Positions 1-8,094 of a DNA stretch of 64,000 nt are shown here, in pieces. The position numbers and the translations under genes are program-made. Numbering within the stretch: position 1 is the stretch's first letter; every line of letters starts with the position of its first letter. Source of the DNA: Lachnospiraceae bacterium (GTDB lineage: Bacteria > Bacillota > Clostridia > Lachnospirales > Lachnospiraceae); the NCBI GenBank assembly GCA_014239155.1, contig JAAZZQ010000060.1:1-64000 (forward strand). The letters are read 5' to 3'. The notes beneath the pieces are model-generated. The model was not told the origin of the DNA and made no database searches. It saw only the letters and a program-made list of their open reading frames with translations.

Positions 1-1
1 C

Positions 2-49
2 GTTAGTCGGGAATTTAAGCCTTTGGAGTGTCATACCAAACGTGAGTAG
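2..49 (+). CDS. C-terminal tail of an upstream gene (partial)
   Basis: The frame beginning at base 2 is open to a TAG at 47-49 and would encode the tail VSREFKPLECHTKRE. The other two forward frames are closed within the first 18 bases. The fragment is too short to identify. In related genomes a flagellar hook-length-control-like or cell-envelope gene often lies before the FlhB-like gene, but nothing here proves that. It could also be non-coding. Confidence 0.3.
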   Translation, partial: VSREFKPLECHTKRE

Positions 50-141
50 ATTATGTCTTGTCATTTCAAAAACGGACACGTTGAACAAGGAATGAAACAT
101 AAAAGTTTTATTTATAACTTTTTATAAGTTTTCAGTAACGG

Positions 142-456
142 ATGGAATTGATGGCGGCAGATAAAAACCAAAAAGTAAAACAGGCAGTAGCGCTGGAATA
201 TGACCCAGCAGACAGTGCCCCAAGAGTGATTGCAATGGGGCGCGGTGCACTGGCAGATAAAATTATAGAACAGGCAAAACAGGCAGATGTGCCAGTTCAT
301 AAGGATGATAAACTGGCAAATACGCTGTCGAAACTGCAGATTGGCGACATGATACCACCAGAACTTTATGAGGTTGTGGCAGAGATTCTTATGTTTGTGG
401 ATAGCATGGATAAAATCAAGGCAAAGGTAACTGATTATCAAAAGAATAAGGAATGA
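142..456 (+). CDS. Stand-alone FlhB/YscU C-terminal-domain protein
   Basis: About 104 residues matching only the cytoplasmic C-terminal domain of the FlhB/EscU/YscU export-apparatus switch family, in particular the stretch PRVIAMGRGALADKIIEQA and the following segment with IPPELYEVVAEIL. The four membrane helices of full FlhB are absent, and so is the NPTH self-cleavage tetrapeptide; the equivalent position reads SAPR. Such short relatives are common in Clostridia, including non-motile ones. Their role is unknown; substrate gating with a separate FlhB has been proposed by analogy only. An in-frame stop at 136-138 limits the start to the ATG at 142 or the ATG at 151. The latter has a better-placed GGATGG. 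The stop codon overlaps the yraN start as ATGA, so the two genes are probably translationally coupled. Confidence 0.85.
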   Translation: MELMAADKNQKVKQAVALEYDPADSAPRVIAMGRGALADKIIEQAKQADVPVHKDDKLANTLSKLQIGDMIPPELYEVVAEILMFVDSMDKIKAKVTDYQKNKE

Positions 457-821
457 TACAAAAAGTGAATACAAGAGAAAAAGGCGCAAAATATGAACAG
501 ATTGCTGTAAGATATCTGCAAAGAAATTGTATTAAAATAATGGAGTGCAATTATAGAAATCGTCAAGGTGAGATTGATATTGTAGGAAAAGATGGAGAAT
601 ATATTGTATTTTTTGAGGTAAAGTACCGCAAAAATAATGCGAGCGGGCAGCCTGCAGAGGCGGTGGATTACAAAAAACAACGCAAAATTTGTAGGGTGGC
701 AGATTACTACCGAATGATACATCATATAGGGGAGTTTTCTCCAGTGCGCTATGATGTGATTGCAATCTGTGGAACAGAAATTACGTGGTATCGGAATGCG
801 TTTGCGCATATTTATACATAA
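453..821 (+). CDS. yraN: YraN family (UPF0102) nuclease-fold protein
   Basis: A 122-residue protein with the restriction-endonuclease-like core of the YraN/UPF0102 family. GEID lies at residues 39-42 and the EVKYR strand at 55-59, so the PD-(D/E)xK set is E40, D42, E55, K57. Conserved surface residues follow in the AVDYKKQRKI helix. Family length is about 115-125 residues, so it is complete. The cellular role is unsettled; relatives are linked to DNA uptake or recombination by context only. The start overlaps the upstream stop by four bases. A hairpin without a clear T run follows at 822-869. Confidence 0.93.
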   Translation: MIQKVNTREKGAKYEQIAVRYLQRNCIKIMECNYRNRQGEIDIVGKDGEYIVFFEVKYRKNNASGQPAEAVDYKKQRKICRVADYYRMIHHIGEFSPVRYDVIAICGTEITWYRNAFAHIYT

Positions 822-869
822 GGGACTGTAAATTATAGCTTGACAATCTTGCTATTTCTTTACAGTTCC
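822..869 (+). repeat. Inverted repeat between yraN and pgeF
   Basis: GGGACTGTAAA at 822-832 pairs with TTTACAGTTCC at 859-869 (one G-T pair). An inner ATAGC (835-839) pairs with GCTAT (851-855), leaving a loop of about 11 bases. No T tract follows, so it is a weak terminator candidate or a processing hairpin. The segment CTGTAAATTATAGCTT closely resembles, in reverse complement, part of the intergenic repeat at 13852 and 28851. Confidence 0.5.
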
Positions 870-908
870 AAAACAATTGTAGGAAAATAATTAGGATGGT
901 ACAGAATT

Positions 909-1826
909 ATGCAGAATAAAATAATTCGATATGGAAGTCGTGCAACATGTAGATTTGGATGTGATAAAGAGAACGCAGAGATGACATATTTTACATTTGC
1001 AGGGCTAGAGCAGACAGGGGTTGTGGAACATTTTTTCTCGACAAGAGATGGCGGTGTGAGCGGTGACTATTTATATTCTCTAAATTTTAGTTTTACGCAG
1101 GGTGATATTAAAGAAAATGTGATAGAAAATTTTAGAAGAGCCGCGGCACATATGGGCATGACATGCAATGATATTGTATGTACACAGCAGACACACACAA
1201 CAAATGTTCGCAAAGTGACTGCGGCTGACAAAGGAAAAGGTGTGGTCTGTGAGCGGGATTACACAGATATAGACGGGTTAATTACACAGGAGAAAGGAAT
1301 CATTTTGGCAGCTTTTTATGCGGATTGCGTTCCGCTGTTTATTGTGGATCCTGTAAATCGGGCAATCGGACTGGCGCACTCCGGCTGGCGTGGAACCGTT
1401 AAGAAAATGGGAAGAGTGATGCTAGAAAAAATGAGCGCAGAATATGGTACAAAACCGGAGGATGTGAGCGTTGCGATTGCGCCCTCCATCTGTCAAAGTT
1501 GTTATGAGGTAAGTGCAGATGTTGCCCTTGCTTTTGCGAAGGCTTTTGCAGAAGATAATGCAAAGGCGAAGGAATATCTTGCGCGATATCAGCAGGAGAT
1601 TACGCAGAGAGAGATTGACAACTGCCTAATGTATCAAAAAGGGAATGGTAAATATCAGTTAAATTTGTGGTATGCAAATTTTAGAGTTTTTCGTGATGCG
1701 GGCGTACCAGACGATAAGATTGAAGTGACAGATGTGTGTACCTGTTGCAATCCAGAATTGTTGTTTAGCCACAGAGCCAGCAAGGGAAAGCGCGGAAATC
1801 TAGGTGCGTTTTTAATGTTAAAATAA
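909..1826 (+). CDS. pgeF: PgeF/YfiH-type multicopper-oxidase-like protein
   Basis: A 305-residue member of the Cu-oxidase_4 (DUF152) family. Members are variously described as laccase-like polyphenol oxidases, purine nucleoside phosphorylase/adenosine deaminases, and the peptidoglycan editing factor PgeF. The metal and active-site signatures are all visible: QQTHT with H96, YADCVPL with D139-C140, and AHSGWRG with H157. A CTCC cluster near residue 278 is also typical. The N-terminus is about 25 residues longer than usual; an internal ATG at 981 (residue 25) is an alternative start. The annotated start has AGGATGG nine bases upstream. It stands alone after yraN. Confidence 0.9.
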   Translation: MQNKIIRYGSRATCRFGCDKENAEMTYFTFAGLEQTGVVEHFFSTRDGGVSGDYLYSLNFSFTQGDIKENVIENFRRAAAHMGMTCNDIVCTQQTHTTNVRKVTAADKGKGVVCERDYTDIDGLITQEKGIILAAFYADCVPLFIVDPVNRAIGLAHSGWRGTVKKMGRVMLEKMSAEYGTKPEDVSVAIAPSICQSCYEVSADVALAFAKAFAEDNAKAKEYLARYQQEITQREIDNCLMYQKGNGKYQLNLWYANFRVFRDAGVPDDKIEVTDVCTCCNPELLFSHRASKGKRGNLGAFLMLK

Positions 1827-2083
1827 AGATTAGTTTACAGGACTTTTATTACGGATAAACTTATTCAACTTAGGATAAAGGTGTTAATGTATTTGCCTTA
1901 TTGAATAGGGGGAATGTAGTGATTTTAAAAGGAAGGATGTTTAACCCGTGTACTAGCAGCAGTAAACTTTTTGGTTGCCTGTGCTGTATATTCATAAGGT
2001 AGGAAATTTAACTGGAAGATTCACTATTTTTTCGCCCTTGAATTTGTGGTGTACTAATAAAGAACAAAGGAGAGAGAACTACA

Positions 2084-2971
2084 ATGGGGATATTTTTGAT
2101 TGTTGTACTTCTTGTTATTGTTATATATATCATACAGAAAAAACAGTATGAAAAGACAGAATATTATCAACAAACCAAAAACTCCTATATGAGTGTTCAA
2201 TTTAACAAAGGGCTTTTGGGTGAATTCTACACATATAAATATTTAAAGTCACTTGCGGGATACAAAAAGTATTTATTTAATTTGTATATTCCCAAAAGCA
2301 ATGGTGAATCCACAGAAGTAGATGTTGTTCTTTTACATGAATCAGGTATTTATGTATTGGAATCCAAAAATTATAGTGGATGGATTTTTGGAACAGAATC
2401 TCAACAATATTGGACCCAAACATTGCCTGTTGGACAAGGGAGATCACAGAAAAATCAGTTTTATAACCCAATTTTACAGAATAAGGGTCACATAAAATGG
2501 CTCCAAATATTTCTTGATGATCAGACATTATCTTTTTATTCTTATATTGTATTTAGTGATCGCTGCACATTAAAAAATATTACTTTGACCAGCGGAAATC
2601 ATCATGTTGTTAATCGATATGATCTTCTTTCTGCGATTCAACAAAATGTTACAAAGGTAGGGATACAATTATCGCCAAACAAAATTGATAACTTATTTGA
2701 AAAATTATATCCTCTAACACAGATAGATGAAACTGAAAAAATGATACATATTAGAAATATTAGACAAAATATACAGAATAATTTTTCCCAGACCATTTCC
2801 ACTACTAATGTAACTCCAAATATTGAGAAAACAATATGCCCTCGTTGTGGCGGAAAGCTTGTTGTGCGTATTGCAACTAAAGGAGCGCGCAAAGGAAAGA
2901 AGTTTTTTGGGTGTTCTAACTATCCAAAATGCAAATATATAGAAAGTTTACCCGATGAAAAGAAGCATTAG
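2084..2971 (+). CDS. Membrane-anchored NERD nuclease-like protein with topoisomerase-type zinc ribbon
   Basis: A 295-residue protein with three visible parts. Residues 3-18 form one hydrophobic membrane segment. Residues about 38-150 form a NERD (nuclease-related) domain with a PD-(D/E)xK-like set: E47 in LLGEF, D80 in EVD and E93/K95 in ESKN. Residues 252-283 hold a zf-C4 topoisomerase-type ribbon with C252, C255, C277 and C283. The predicted location is the inner membrane with a cytosolic DNA-binding or DNA-cleaving head; the true substrate is unknown. GGAGAG lies nine bases before the start. It is flanked on both sides by 250-300 bases of non-coding sequence and looks more AT-rich than its neighbours, which hints at acquisition. 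Confidence is good for the domains and low for function. Confidence 0.85.
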   Translation: MGIFLIVVLLVIVIYIIQKKQYEKTEYYQQTKNSYMSVQFNKGLLGEFYTYKYLKSLAGYKKYLFNLYIPKSNGESTEVDVVLLHESGIYVLESKNYSGWIFGTESQQYWTQTLPVGQGRSQKNQFYNPILQNKGHIKWLQIFLDDQTLSFYSYIVFSDRCTLKNITLTSGNHHVVNRYDLLSAIQQNVTKVGIQLSPNKIDNLFEKLYPLTQIDETEKMIHIRNIRQNIQNNFSQTISTTNVTPNIEKTICPRCGGKLVVRIATKGARKGKKFFGCSNYPKCKYIESLPDEKKH

Positions 2972-3079
2972 ATATAGTTTTTATAATACAAGAAGAACAA
3001 TCTTAAAGTAAATGAGTGTGATCGGCTAAGCACTTTTAAAGATTGATTATTTTGCTCATCAATCCAAAGGAACAATAAA

Positions 3080-3128
3080 AACGGTTGAGGCAGAGAGTTA
3101 ACCCGTTTATTTTAGCCTAACCATTTTT
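3080..3128 (+). terminator. Possible terminator after the NERD gene
   Basis: GGTTGAGGC and GCCTAACC form a bulged stem followed by ATTTTTGTTG. The stem is weak and about 110 bases beyond the stop. The rest of the stretch from 2972 to 3265 shows no gene. Confidence 0.35.
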
Positions 3129-3265
3129 GTTGTCCTGCTGTTTTTTAAATATGGGCATTTTTTTGATTGCGTAGATAAATATATGACATTTTGCCCAAAA
3201 GTGATGCGAGGGATAGGAGATGAAGGATTTCGGATAAAATATCTGGTGCAGAGAAAATGTCTTCC

Positions 3266-4315
3266 CTACTCAATTTCTGCAATTAAGCTATTCATCTCAT
3301 AGTGAGTGAGAATTTCTTTTAAAGCTGTTTTGTCAATATGCAGTGCGAAATCTTCCAGAGATTGTTTGATTGGAATATCGTCCTTCATTTTTGCAAGCTG
3401 ATAACTTTGATAGACAGTCTCCTTATTTTCTTTTAATGCATTGAGCGGACTTCTGCCAATGCCAAGATGGCTTTTCCAGAAGTCTGAAAGTGCTTTTTCC
3501 TTTTTCTTGTTTCCCTCACAATCTTCAATTGCTGCGTAGATGGCGTCGAGAGAACCATATTCATTGATTAGTGGTCCGGCGGCTGAGGAGACGCCTTTAC
3601 AGCCGGGAATACCATCTCCTGGGTCTCCTGTAATAGACAATAGCGTGACAATGTGTTTAGGAAATACGCCTTCCTCCGCGTAGACGAGGTCTGAAGTATA
3701 TTCAAAGATTCCTGATGGGAGTGTGGTGTAGCCTTCTTTGCCAGCATAGAGTCCATAGCGTTGCTGCAAGTCTTTTACTTTTTCTTTGTCTGTGACACGC
3801 CAAAGTCTGGTATAGTCGCTTACAAGCTGGAAATAATCGTGATCTTTTGTGAGTACATAGGTATTAAGGTTCGGGGATTCAAATTTTTTGACAAGGGAGG
3901 CTGCAAAATCGTCCGCCTCATAATCCTTGTCCATAAGTACCTGACAACCTATTTTCTGCAACAAATTTTCCATAGCAATAAATTGTTCTTTGAGTGGCGC
4001 AGGAGCTTCCTTTCGATTTGCCTTGTAGGAATCTGCTCCAAGCTGAGTGCGCCGAAAAGTATCCCGGGATACATCGAAGGCGACCGCCACGTAGCCTGGC
4101 TTTACTTTTTTGTAGAGCGAAAACAATGTCCGAAGCATTGTAAAAAGGGCGTTTGTGTACTCTCCCTTGGAGGTGTGCAGGATTTCTGAAAAGTGTTTTT
4201 CTTTCTCTTCATCTGTCTTTGCAAAGAGCACAGACTTTGGCAAATTGCCATAGTAGGAGGTGCTTAACATTGAGGAGCCATCAATGATTAAAAATTTTTT
4301 CATTTTGCAAACCAT
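3266..4315 (-). CDS. 5'-3' exonuclease (PolA N-terminal-domain homologue)
   Basis: About 349 residues resembling the stand-alone FEN-like 5'-3' exonucleases related to the N-terminal domain of DNA polymerase I. The acidic metal ligands are visible: D12 in LIIDGSS, D81, the E133-A-D-D136 cluster in DYEADD, D158/D160 in TKDHD, and D231/D234 in GDPGDGIPG. The last run is the start of the helix-hairpin-helix that binds duplex DNA. The substrate-binding YKxNR element lies at 97-101. The expected role is removal of RNA primers or flaps in replication and repair. An ATG at 4303 (residue 5, MKKFLIIDG) matches the family N-terminus better; AAAGG lies too close to the first start and rather far from the second. 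The sequence has insertions relative to PolA, around residues 33-48 and 205-218. Confidence 0.88.
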   Translation of the reverse strand: MVCKMKKFLIIDGSSMLSTSYYGNLPKSVLFAKTDEEKEKHFSEILHTSKGEYTNALFTMLRTLFSLYKKVKPGYVAVAFDVSRDTFRRTQLGADSYKANRKEAPAPLKEQFIAMENLLQKIGCQVLMDKDYEADDFAASLVKKFESPNLNTYVLTKDHDYFQLVSDYTRLWRVTDKEKVKDLQQRYGLYAGKEGYTTLPSGIFEYTSDLVYAEEGVFPKHIVTLLSITGDPGDGIPGCKGVSSAAGPLINEYGSLDAIYAAIEDCEGNKKKEKALSDFWKSHLGIGRSPLNALKENKETVYQSYQLAKMKDDIPIKQSLEDFALHIDKTALKEILTHYEMNSLIAEIE

Positions 4316-4385
4316 GCCTTTCTATTTTCTAATACATAAGGTTATCTTCTATTATAAAATGTAAAATGTCAAGGGGATAGCTTTA

Positions 4386-6293
4386 TTAGGCTTCTGATAA
4401 TGCTTCCCATTTCGCATAGAGCACTTCGAGTTCGGCTTCAATATTTTCTTTTTCTTTTGCAATTTCCTGTAATCTTACAGAGTTTGTGGCAATTTCAGGC
4501 TTTGTCATTTCCTCGTCAAGCACGGCATTTTTGCGTTCGAGCAAGTCTATGGTTTCCTCGCACTTTTTTAAAGCATTTTCTTTTTTGCGCAAAGTGGACT
4601 GCGCTTCTTTTTGCTGTTTCCAATCGAGCTTTTGTGCGGAAGGTTCTTGTGTTTTAACATTTTCAACGGTATCAGACACAGGTGTTAAAAGTTCTTTTTT
4701 TTCAAGATAATAGTCATAATTTCCAATATAATTAATAAATTGTTGTTGTGTCAGTTCGAGGATCCGTGTTGCTGTCTTGTTAATAAAATATCGGTCATGC
4801 GATACATAGAGTACAGTTCCCTCATAGGCATTTAGCGCTGTCTCAAGAATTTCTTTGGAGGTGATATCAAGATGGTTTGTCGGCTCGTCAAGAATGAGGA
4901 AATTTGCCTCAGATAGCATAAGTTTTGCAAGTGACACACGTCCGCGTTCGCCGCCGCTTAACGCGCTAATTTTTTTGAAGACATCTTCTCCAGTAAACAA
5001 AAAGGCAGCAAGTGTATTTCTAATTTCTGTGTTAGTCAAATAAGGATAGTCATCACTAATTTCATCAAACAAAGTCTTGTCCATATGTAATACATGATGT
5101 TCCTGATCGTAATAACCAATTTCAACATTTGTTCCAAGGCGAATAATACCACTATCCATAGGAACAAGTTCATTAATTATTTTTAATAAAGTGGTTTTGC
5201 CTGTACCATTGTCTCCAATAATAGCAACATGTTCGCCGCGTTTAATTTCAAATGATACATTTTCAAAGAGCAGATGACTGTCAAACCGTTTGGAAAGTCC
5301 TTCAATCTGCATAACATCATTGCCGCTAGTTCTGTAGGGTGTGAGGGTTAGTTTCATGTCTGCTCGGACTTCGGTAGGTTTTTCAAGGCGCTCAATTTTA
5401 CCTAACATTTTCTCACGGCTTTCAGCGCGGCGTATGGATTTTTCGCGGTTAAATTGCTTTAGCTTGTCAATAACTTCTTCTTGGTGTTTAATTTCCCGCT
5501 GTTGGTTTAGATAGGCGTTCATCTGTTCCGTGCGCAAGCGTTCTTTTTGAATGGCGTAGTCTGAGTAGTTACCATGAAATGAGGAGACAATACCATTGTC
5601 AATCTCAATAATTTTTGTGGCAATTTTGTCCAGAAAATAACGGTCATGCGAGACAATTATAACAGCACCTTTGTAATTTAGCAGATAGGTTTCAAGCCAT
5701 GTGATGGAATTAAGGTCAAGGTGGTTTGTCGGCTCGTCGAGCATAATTAAATCTGGATTTTGTAACAGAAGTTTGCCGAGGGCTACGCGCGTTTTTTGTC
5801 CTCCAGAGAGTGTAGCGACTTTTTTGTCAAACTCGTTTTCCTGAAATCCTAGTCCCTTTAAAATGCCAGTAATTTCGCTTTTGTAGGCATAACCATTAAT
5901 ATCCTCAAAACGGTGTGTCATGTTTGCATATTTTTTGAGTAAAAGCTCTAGTTCTTCGCCGGAGACGTATTTCATTTCCGTTTCTGTCTGCCGCATAGAA
6001 GCTTCGAGATCAAGCACTTCCTGCTTGACCGTGAGTAGCTCTGTAAAAATTGTATTTTCGCTGTCTACTGCTTGGTGCTGTGCCAGATAACCAAAACTTT
6101 TGTCTTTGGCAAAGGTTACAACGCCTGAATCTGCGGGCAAATGCCCTGTGATAATTTTGAGCAGGGTGGACTTGCCTGCGCCGTTAATGCCAACAATAGC
6201 CGCTTTTTCATTATCCTCTATATGGAAAGAAGCGTTGTCGATGACATGATTGTCAATAAATGTTTTGTCTATATTACTACATGATAAAATCAT
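4386..6293 (-). CDS. ABC-F family ATPase
   Basis: A 635-residue soluble protein with two ABC cassettes and no membrane domain. The first cassette has Walker A GINGAGKS at 35-42, signature LSGGQ at 162-166 and Walker B with D186-E187. The second has GDNGTGKT at 360-367, LSGGE at 445-449 and LILDE ending at 470. Between them (about 245-310) lies the charged helical linker that reaches the ribosomal P-site tRNA in this family. A C-terminal coiled coil covers about 550-635. Layout and length match the YdiF/Uup-like group, so a ribosome-associated role is more likely than antibiotic resistance, though resistance cannot be excluded. AGGAGG sits six bases before the start. It is divergent from rex. 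Confidence 0.92.
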   Translation of the reverse strand: MILSCSNIDKTFIDNHVIDNASFHIEDNEKAAIVGINGAGKSTLLKIITGHLPADSGVVTFAKDKSFGYLAQHQAVDSENTIFTELLTVKQEVLDLEASMRQTETEMKYVSGEELELLLKKYANMTHRFEDINGYAYKSEITGILKGLGFQENEFDKKVATLSGGQKTRVALGKLLLQNPDLIMLDEPTNHLDLNSITWLETYLLNYKGAVIIVSHDRYFLDKIATKIIEIDNGIVSSFHGNYSDYAIQKERLRTEQMNAYLNQQREIKHQEEVIDKLKQFNREKSIRRAESREKMLGKIERLEKPTEVRADMKLTLTPYRTSGNDVMQIEGLSKRFDSHLLFENVSFEIKRGEHVAIIGDNGTGKTTLLKIINELVPMDSGIIRLGTNVEIGYYDQEHHVLHMDKTLFDEISDDYPYLTNTEIRNTLAAFLFTGEDVFKKISALSGGERGRVSLAKLMLSEANFLILDEPTNHLDITSKEILETALNAYEGTVLYVSHDRYFINKTATRILELTQQQFINYIGNYDYYLEKKELLTPVSDTVENVKTQEPSAQKLDWKQQKEAQSTLRKKENALKKCEETIDLLERKNAVLDEEMTKPEIATNSVRLQEIAKEKENIEAELEVLYAKWEALSEA

Positions 6294-6462
6294 GAGAACC
6301 TCCTTTTGTGTTATTCGTTACTGTTCACTTGTCCGTCAAAGTAGAAGGAATCATGCGCCAAATTGATGCCCTTTATCAATGTGTGTATAAATGTTATTTT
6401 TACATCAACGATATGCAAAATTGTGCAGAAATCTGACAAGGGTGTGAACGGTAACGGCTATT

Positions 6463-6546
6463 CAAGAATGCCATCGGAATTCTTGCTGCGGCGTGCGGGT
6501 CAGCTCTGCTGGCAGATTACGGATTCGCACCCCTGCAATAAATCAA
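6463..6546. repeat. Structured non-coding segment upstream of rex
   Basis: Within the 430-base gap between the ABC-F gene and rex lies a hairpin with arms CAAGAAT (6463-6469) and ATTCTTG (6479-6485). It is followed by a GC-rich stretch with CAG/CTG and GGGT/ACCC pairings up to about 6536. The GC content stands out from the AT-rich surroundings. It could be a leader RNA, a terminator remnant or a dispersed palindromic element. A 72-codon frame with a TTG start covers it, but it has no ribosome binding site and no recognisable protein. Confidence 0.35.
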
Positions 6547-6639
6547 TTCGCCTTTTACATTATAAAAGAGATTTACAATAAAAGCAATTGAAATCTATCT
6601 GTCACTGTTATGAAAACAAAGGGAACGATAACAAAAGAT

Positions 6640-6657
6640 TTGACAAGTATTTAACGA
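6640..6657 (+). promoter_or_regulatory. Candidate Rex operator overlapping the rex -35
   Basis: TTGACAAGTATTTAACGA matches the clostridial Rex consensus TTGTTAA-N4-TTAACAA at 11 of 14 defined positions by eye. It covers the -35 and part of the spacer, so binding would block the promoter. Rex autoregulation is known in other Firmicutes; this site is inferred. Confidence 0.5.
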
Positions 6658-6668
6658 TATTGTATAAT
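6640..6668 (+). promoter_or_regulatory. rex promoter
   Basis: TTGACA at 6640-6645 and TATAAT at 6663-6668 are separated by exactly 17 bases, a consensus vegetative promoter 55 bases before the rex start. Confidence 0.85.
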
Positions 6669-6723
6669 TATGCTATATATTTTGTTATTTTTTTAGCATA
6701 TATGTATATGGAGGTAGGCGTTC

Positions 6724-7350
6724 GTGGATGATAAAAATATATCACAAGCAGTTGTCGCAAGGCTTCCTAGATATTACCGATATCTTGGGGAGTTGCGAGA
6801 TAGTGGTATCGAAAGGATATCATCACAGGATTTGAGTAGCCTGATGAAAGTTACTGCGTCACAAATTCGACAGGATTTTAATAATTTTGGTGGTTTTGGG
6901 CAGCAGGGATATGGTTATAATGTGGAGTATTTGTACAACGAGATTGCAAAGATACTAGGGTTGGACAAAACACATAATCTTATTATTGTTGGCGCAGGCA
7001 ATCTTGGTCAGGCACTTGCAAATTATATGAATTTTGAGCGCAGAGGATTTCTTCTTAAAGGCTTATTTGACAAAAATCCAGCGCTGTATGGAAAGGAACT
7101 AAGAGGAATAGCAGTTCAGTCAGTGGAGAATATTGAATGTTTTGTCAGGGAGAATGATATTGATATTGCAGTGCTTACGATACCAAAAGATGGTGCAGTA
7201 AAAACTGCAGAGATACTTGTCAGATGTAATATCAAGGCTATTTGGAATTTTGCACATGTAGATTTGAATGTACCGGACAACATTGTTGTGGAGAATGTAC
7301 ATCTTTCTGATAGTCTTATGAAATTATCATACGGAATTGCAAACCAGTGA
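6724..7350 (+). CDS. rex: Redox-sensing transcriptional repressor Rex
   Basis: A 208-residue protein of normal Rex length. An N-terminal winged helix (about 10-75) includes the recognition-helix region MKVTASQIRQDFNNFGGFGQQG. A Rossmann domain follows with the dinucleotide loop VGAGNLGQA near residues 90-98. The C-terminal swapped helix ends in SYGIANQ. Rex represses fermentation and respiration genes when NADH/NAD+ is low and releases DNA when NADH binds. The start is GTG, with GGAGGT eight bases upstream; an ATG four bases later is out of frame. The gene has its own strong promoter with a candidate operator. Confidence 0.95.
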   Translation: MDDKNISQAVVARLPRYYRYLGELRDSGIERISSQDLSSLMKVTASQIRQDFNNFGGFGQQGYGYNVEYLYNEIAKILGLDKTHNLIIVGAGNLGQALANYMNFERRGFLLKGLFDKNPALYGKELRGIAVQSVENIECFVRENDIDIAVLTIPKDGAVKTAEILVRCNIKAIWNFAHVDLNVPDNIVVENVHLSDSLMKLSYGIANQ

Positions 7351-7402
7351 TTTTTTATAGTTCCTTAGCAACTGCTAAGAAATACGAAAAGAGGGAATGA
7401 GT

Positions 7403-8053
7403 ATGGAACAGGAGGATGAGGTCTTTCGTGAGGCATTGATTGGCAAAAAAATACCAATTTTGACACTTGATAATCAGTGGCATAGACTTTTTACGCAGAC
7501 AGGAGAAAATGAGGAGATACAGAGGCTTGAAGACAATCTCAATGAGATTTTAAAGCGGCAGGGAAAGCTTAACACTGAATTAAAGAGCCTTGCGGCATTC
7601 AAGAAGAAGCTTATGCAGGAGATTGTGTCGATTATGGAGCTTCCTGACAGTTCTGCCAAAGAGAAAAAGATGGCGGAAAATAAACGTAAGATTGAAGATG
7701 CAAATCAGAGAATGGACGATTACAGCGATGAGCTGATGGAGATTCCAAAGCAGATTGATGAGGCAAACTTTGCGTTAATGCTTGCAAGTATGCGGGTTTG
7801 CTATAGCAGACTTCAACAGAATGTCGAGGAAATTGATGCGATTAACAAATGGGTGTCTGAGTTTAAAGTACAGTTAAAGAGAAAGATTATCCTGAAACAA
7901 CAGAAAGAAATATGGAATGATGAGATGTACAATTATATGCATTCTATTTTTGGACCAGATGTCATTAATATGTTTGATATGAAATATAACCCTCAGAATG
8001 TATTGAATAAAGAAAAGGATTTGATAGGTGAAAAAACTCCCAAACAGGATTGA
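7403..8053 (+). CDS. Coiled-coil protein of unknown function
   Basis: A 216-residue charged protein, nearly all helical, with heptad-rich segments at about residues 25-60, 75-115 and 130-170. I recognise no catalytic motif, zinc ligand, signal peptide or membrane segment. The ATG at 7403 is preferred because GAGGG lies about eight bases upstream; the ATG at 7397 is too close to it. It sits 52 bases after rex, and its stop overlaps a TTG in the frame of the next gene, so it is probably cotranscribed with nnr. Function unknown. Confidence 0.8.
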   Translation: MEQEDEVFREALIGKKIPILTLDNQWHRLFTQTGENEEIQRLEDNLNEILKRQGKLNTELKSLAAFKKKLMQEIVSIMELPDSSAKEKKMAENKRKIEDANQRMDDYSDELMEIPKQIDEANFALMLASMRVCYSRLQQNVEEIDAINKWVSEFKVQLKRKIILKQQKEIWNDEMYNYMHSIFGPDVINMFDMKYNPQNVLNKEKDLIGEKTPKQD

Positions 8054-8094
8054 CTGTTTCGGAGTTCTTTTTACAGGAAAGGCTGGGATTGTTT

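Noticed and set aside
6363-6581. 72-codon + strand frame before rex
   Set aside because: TTG start without a ribosome binding site, covers a hairpin-rich region, and matches no family I know.
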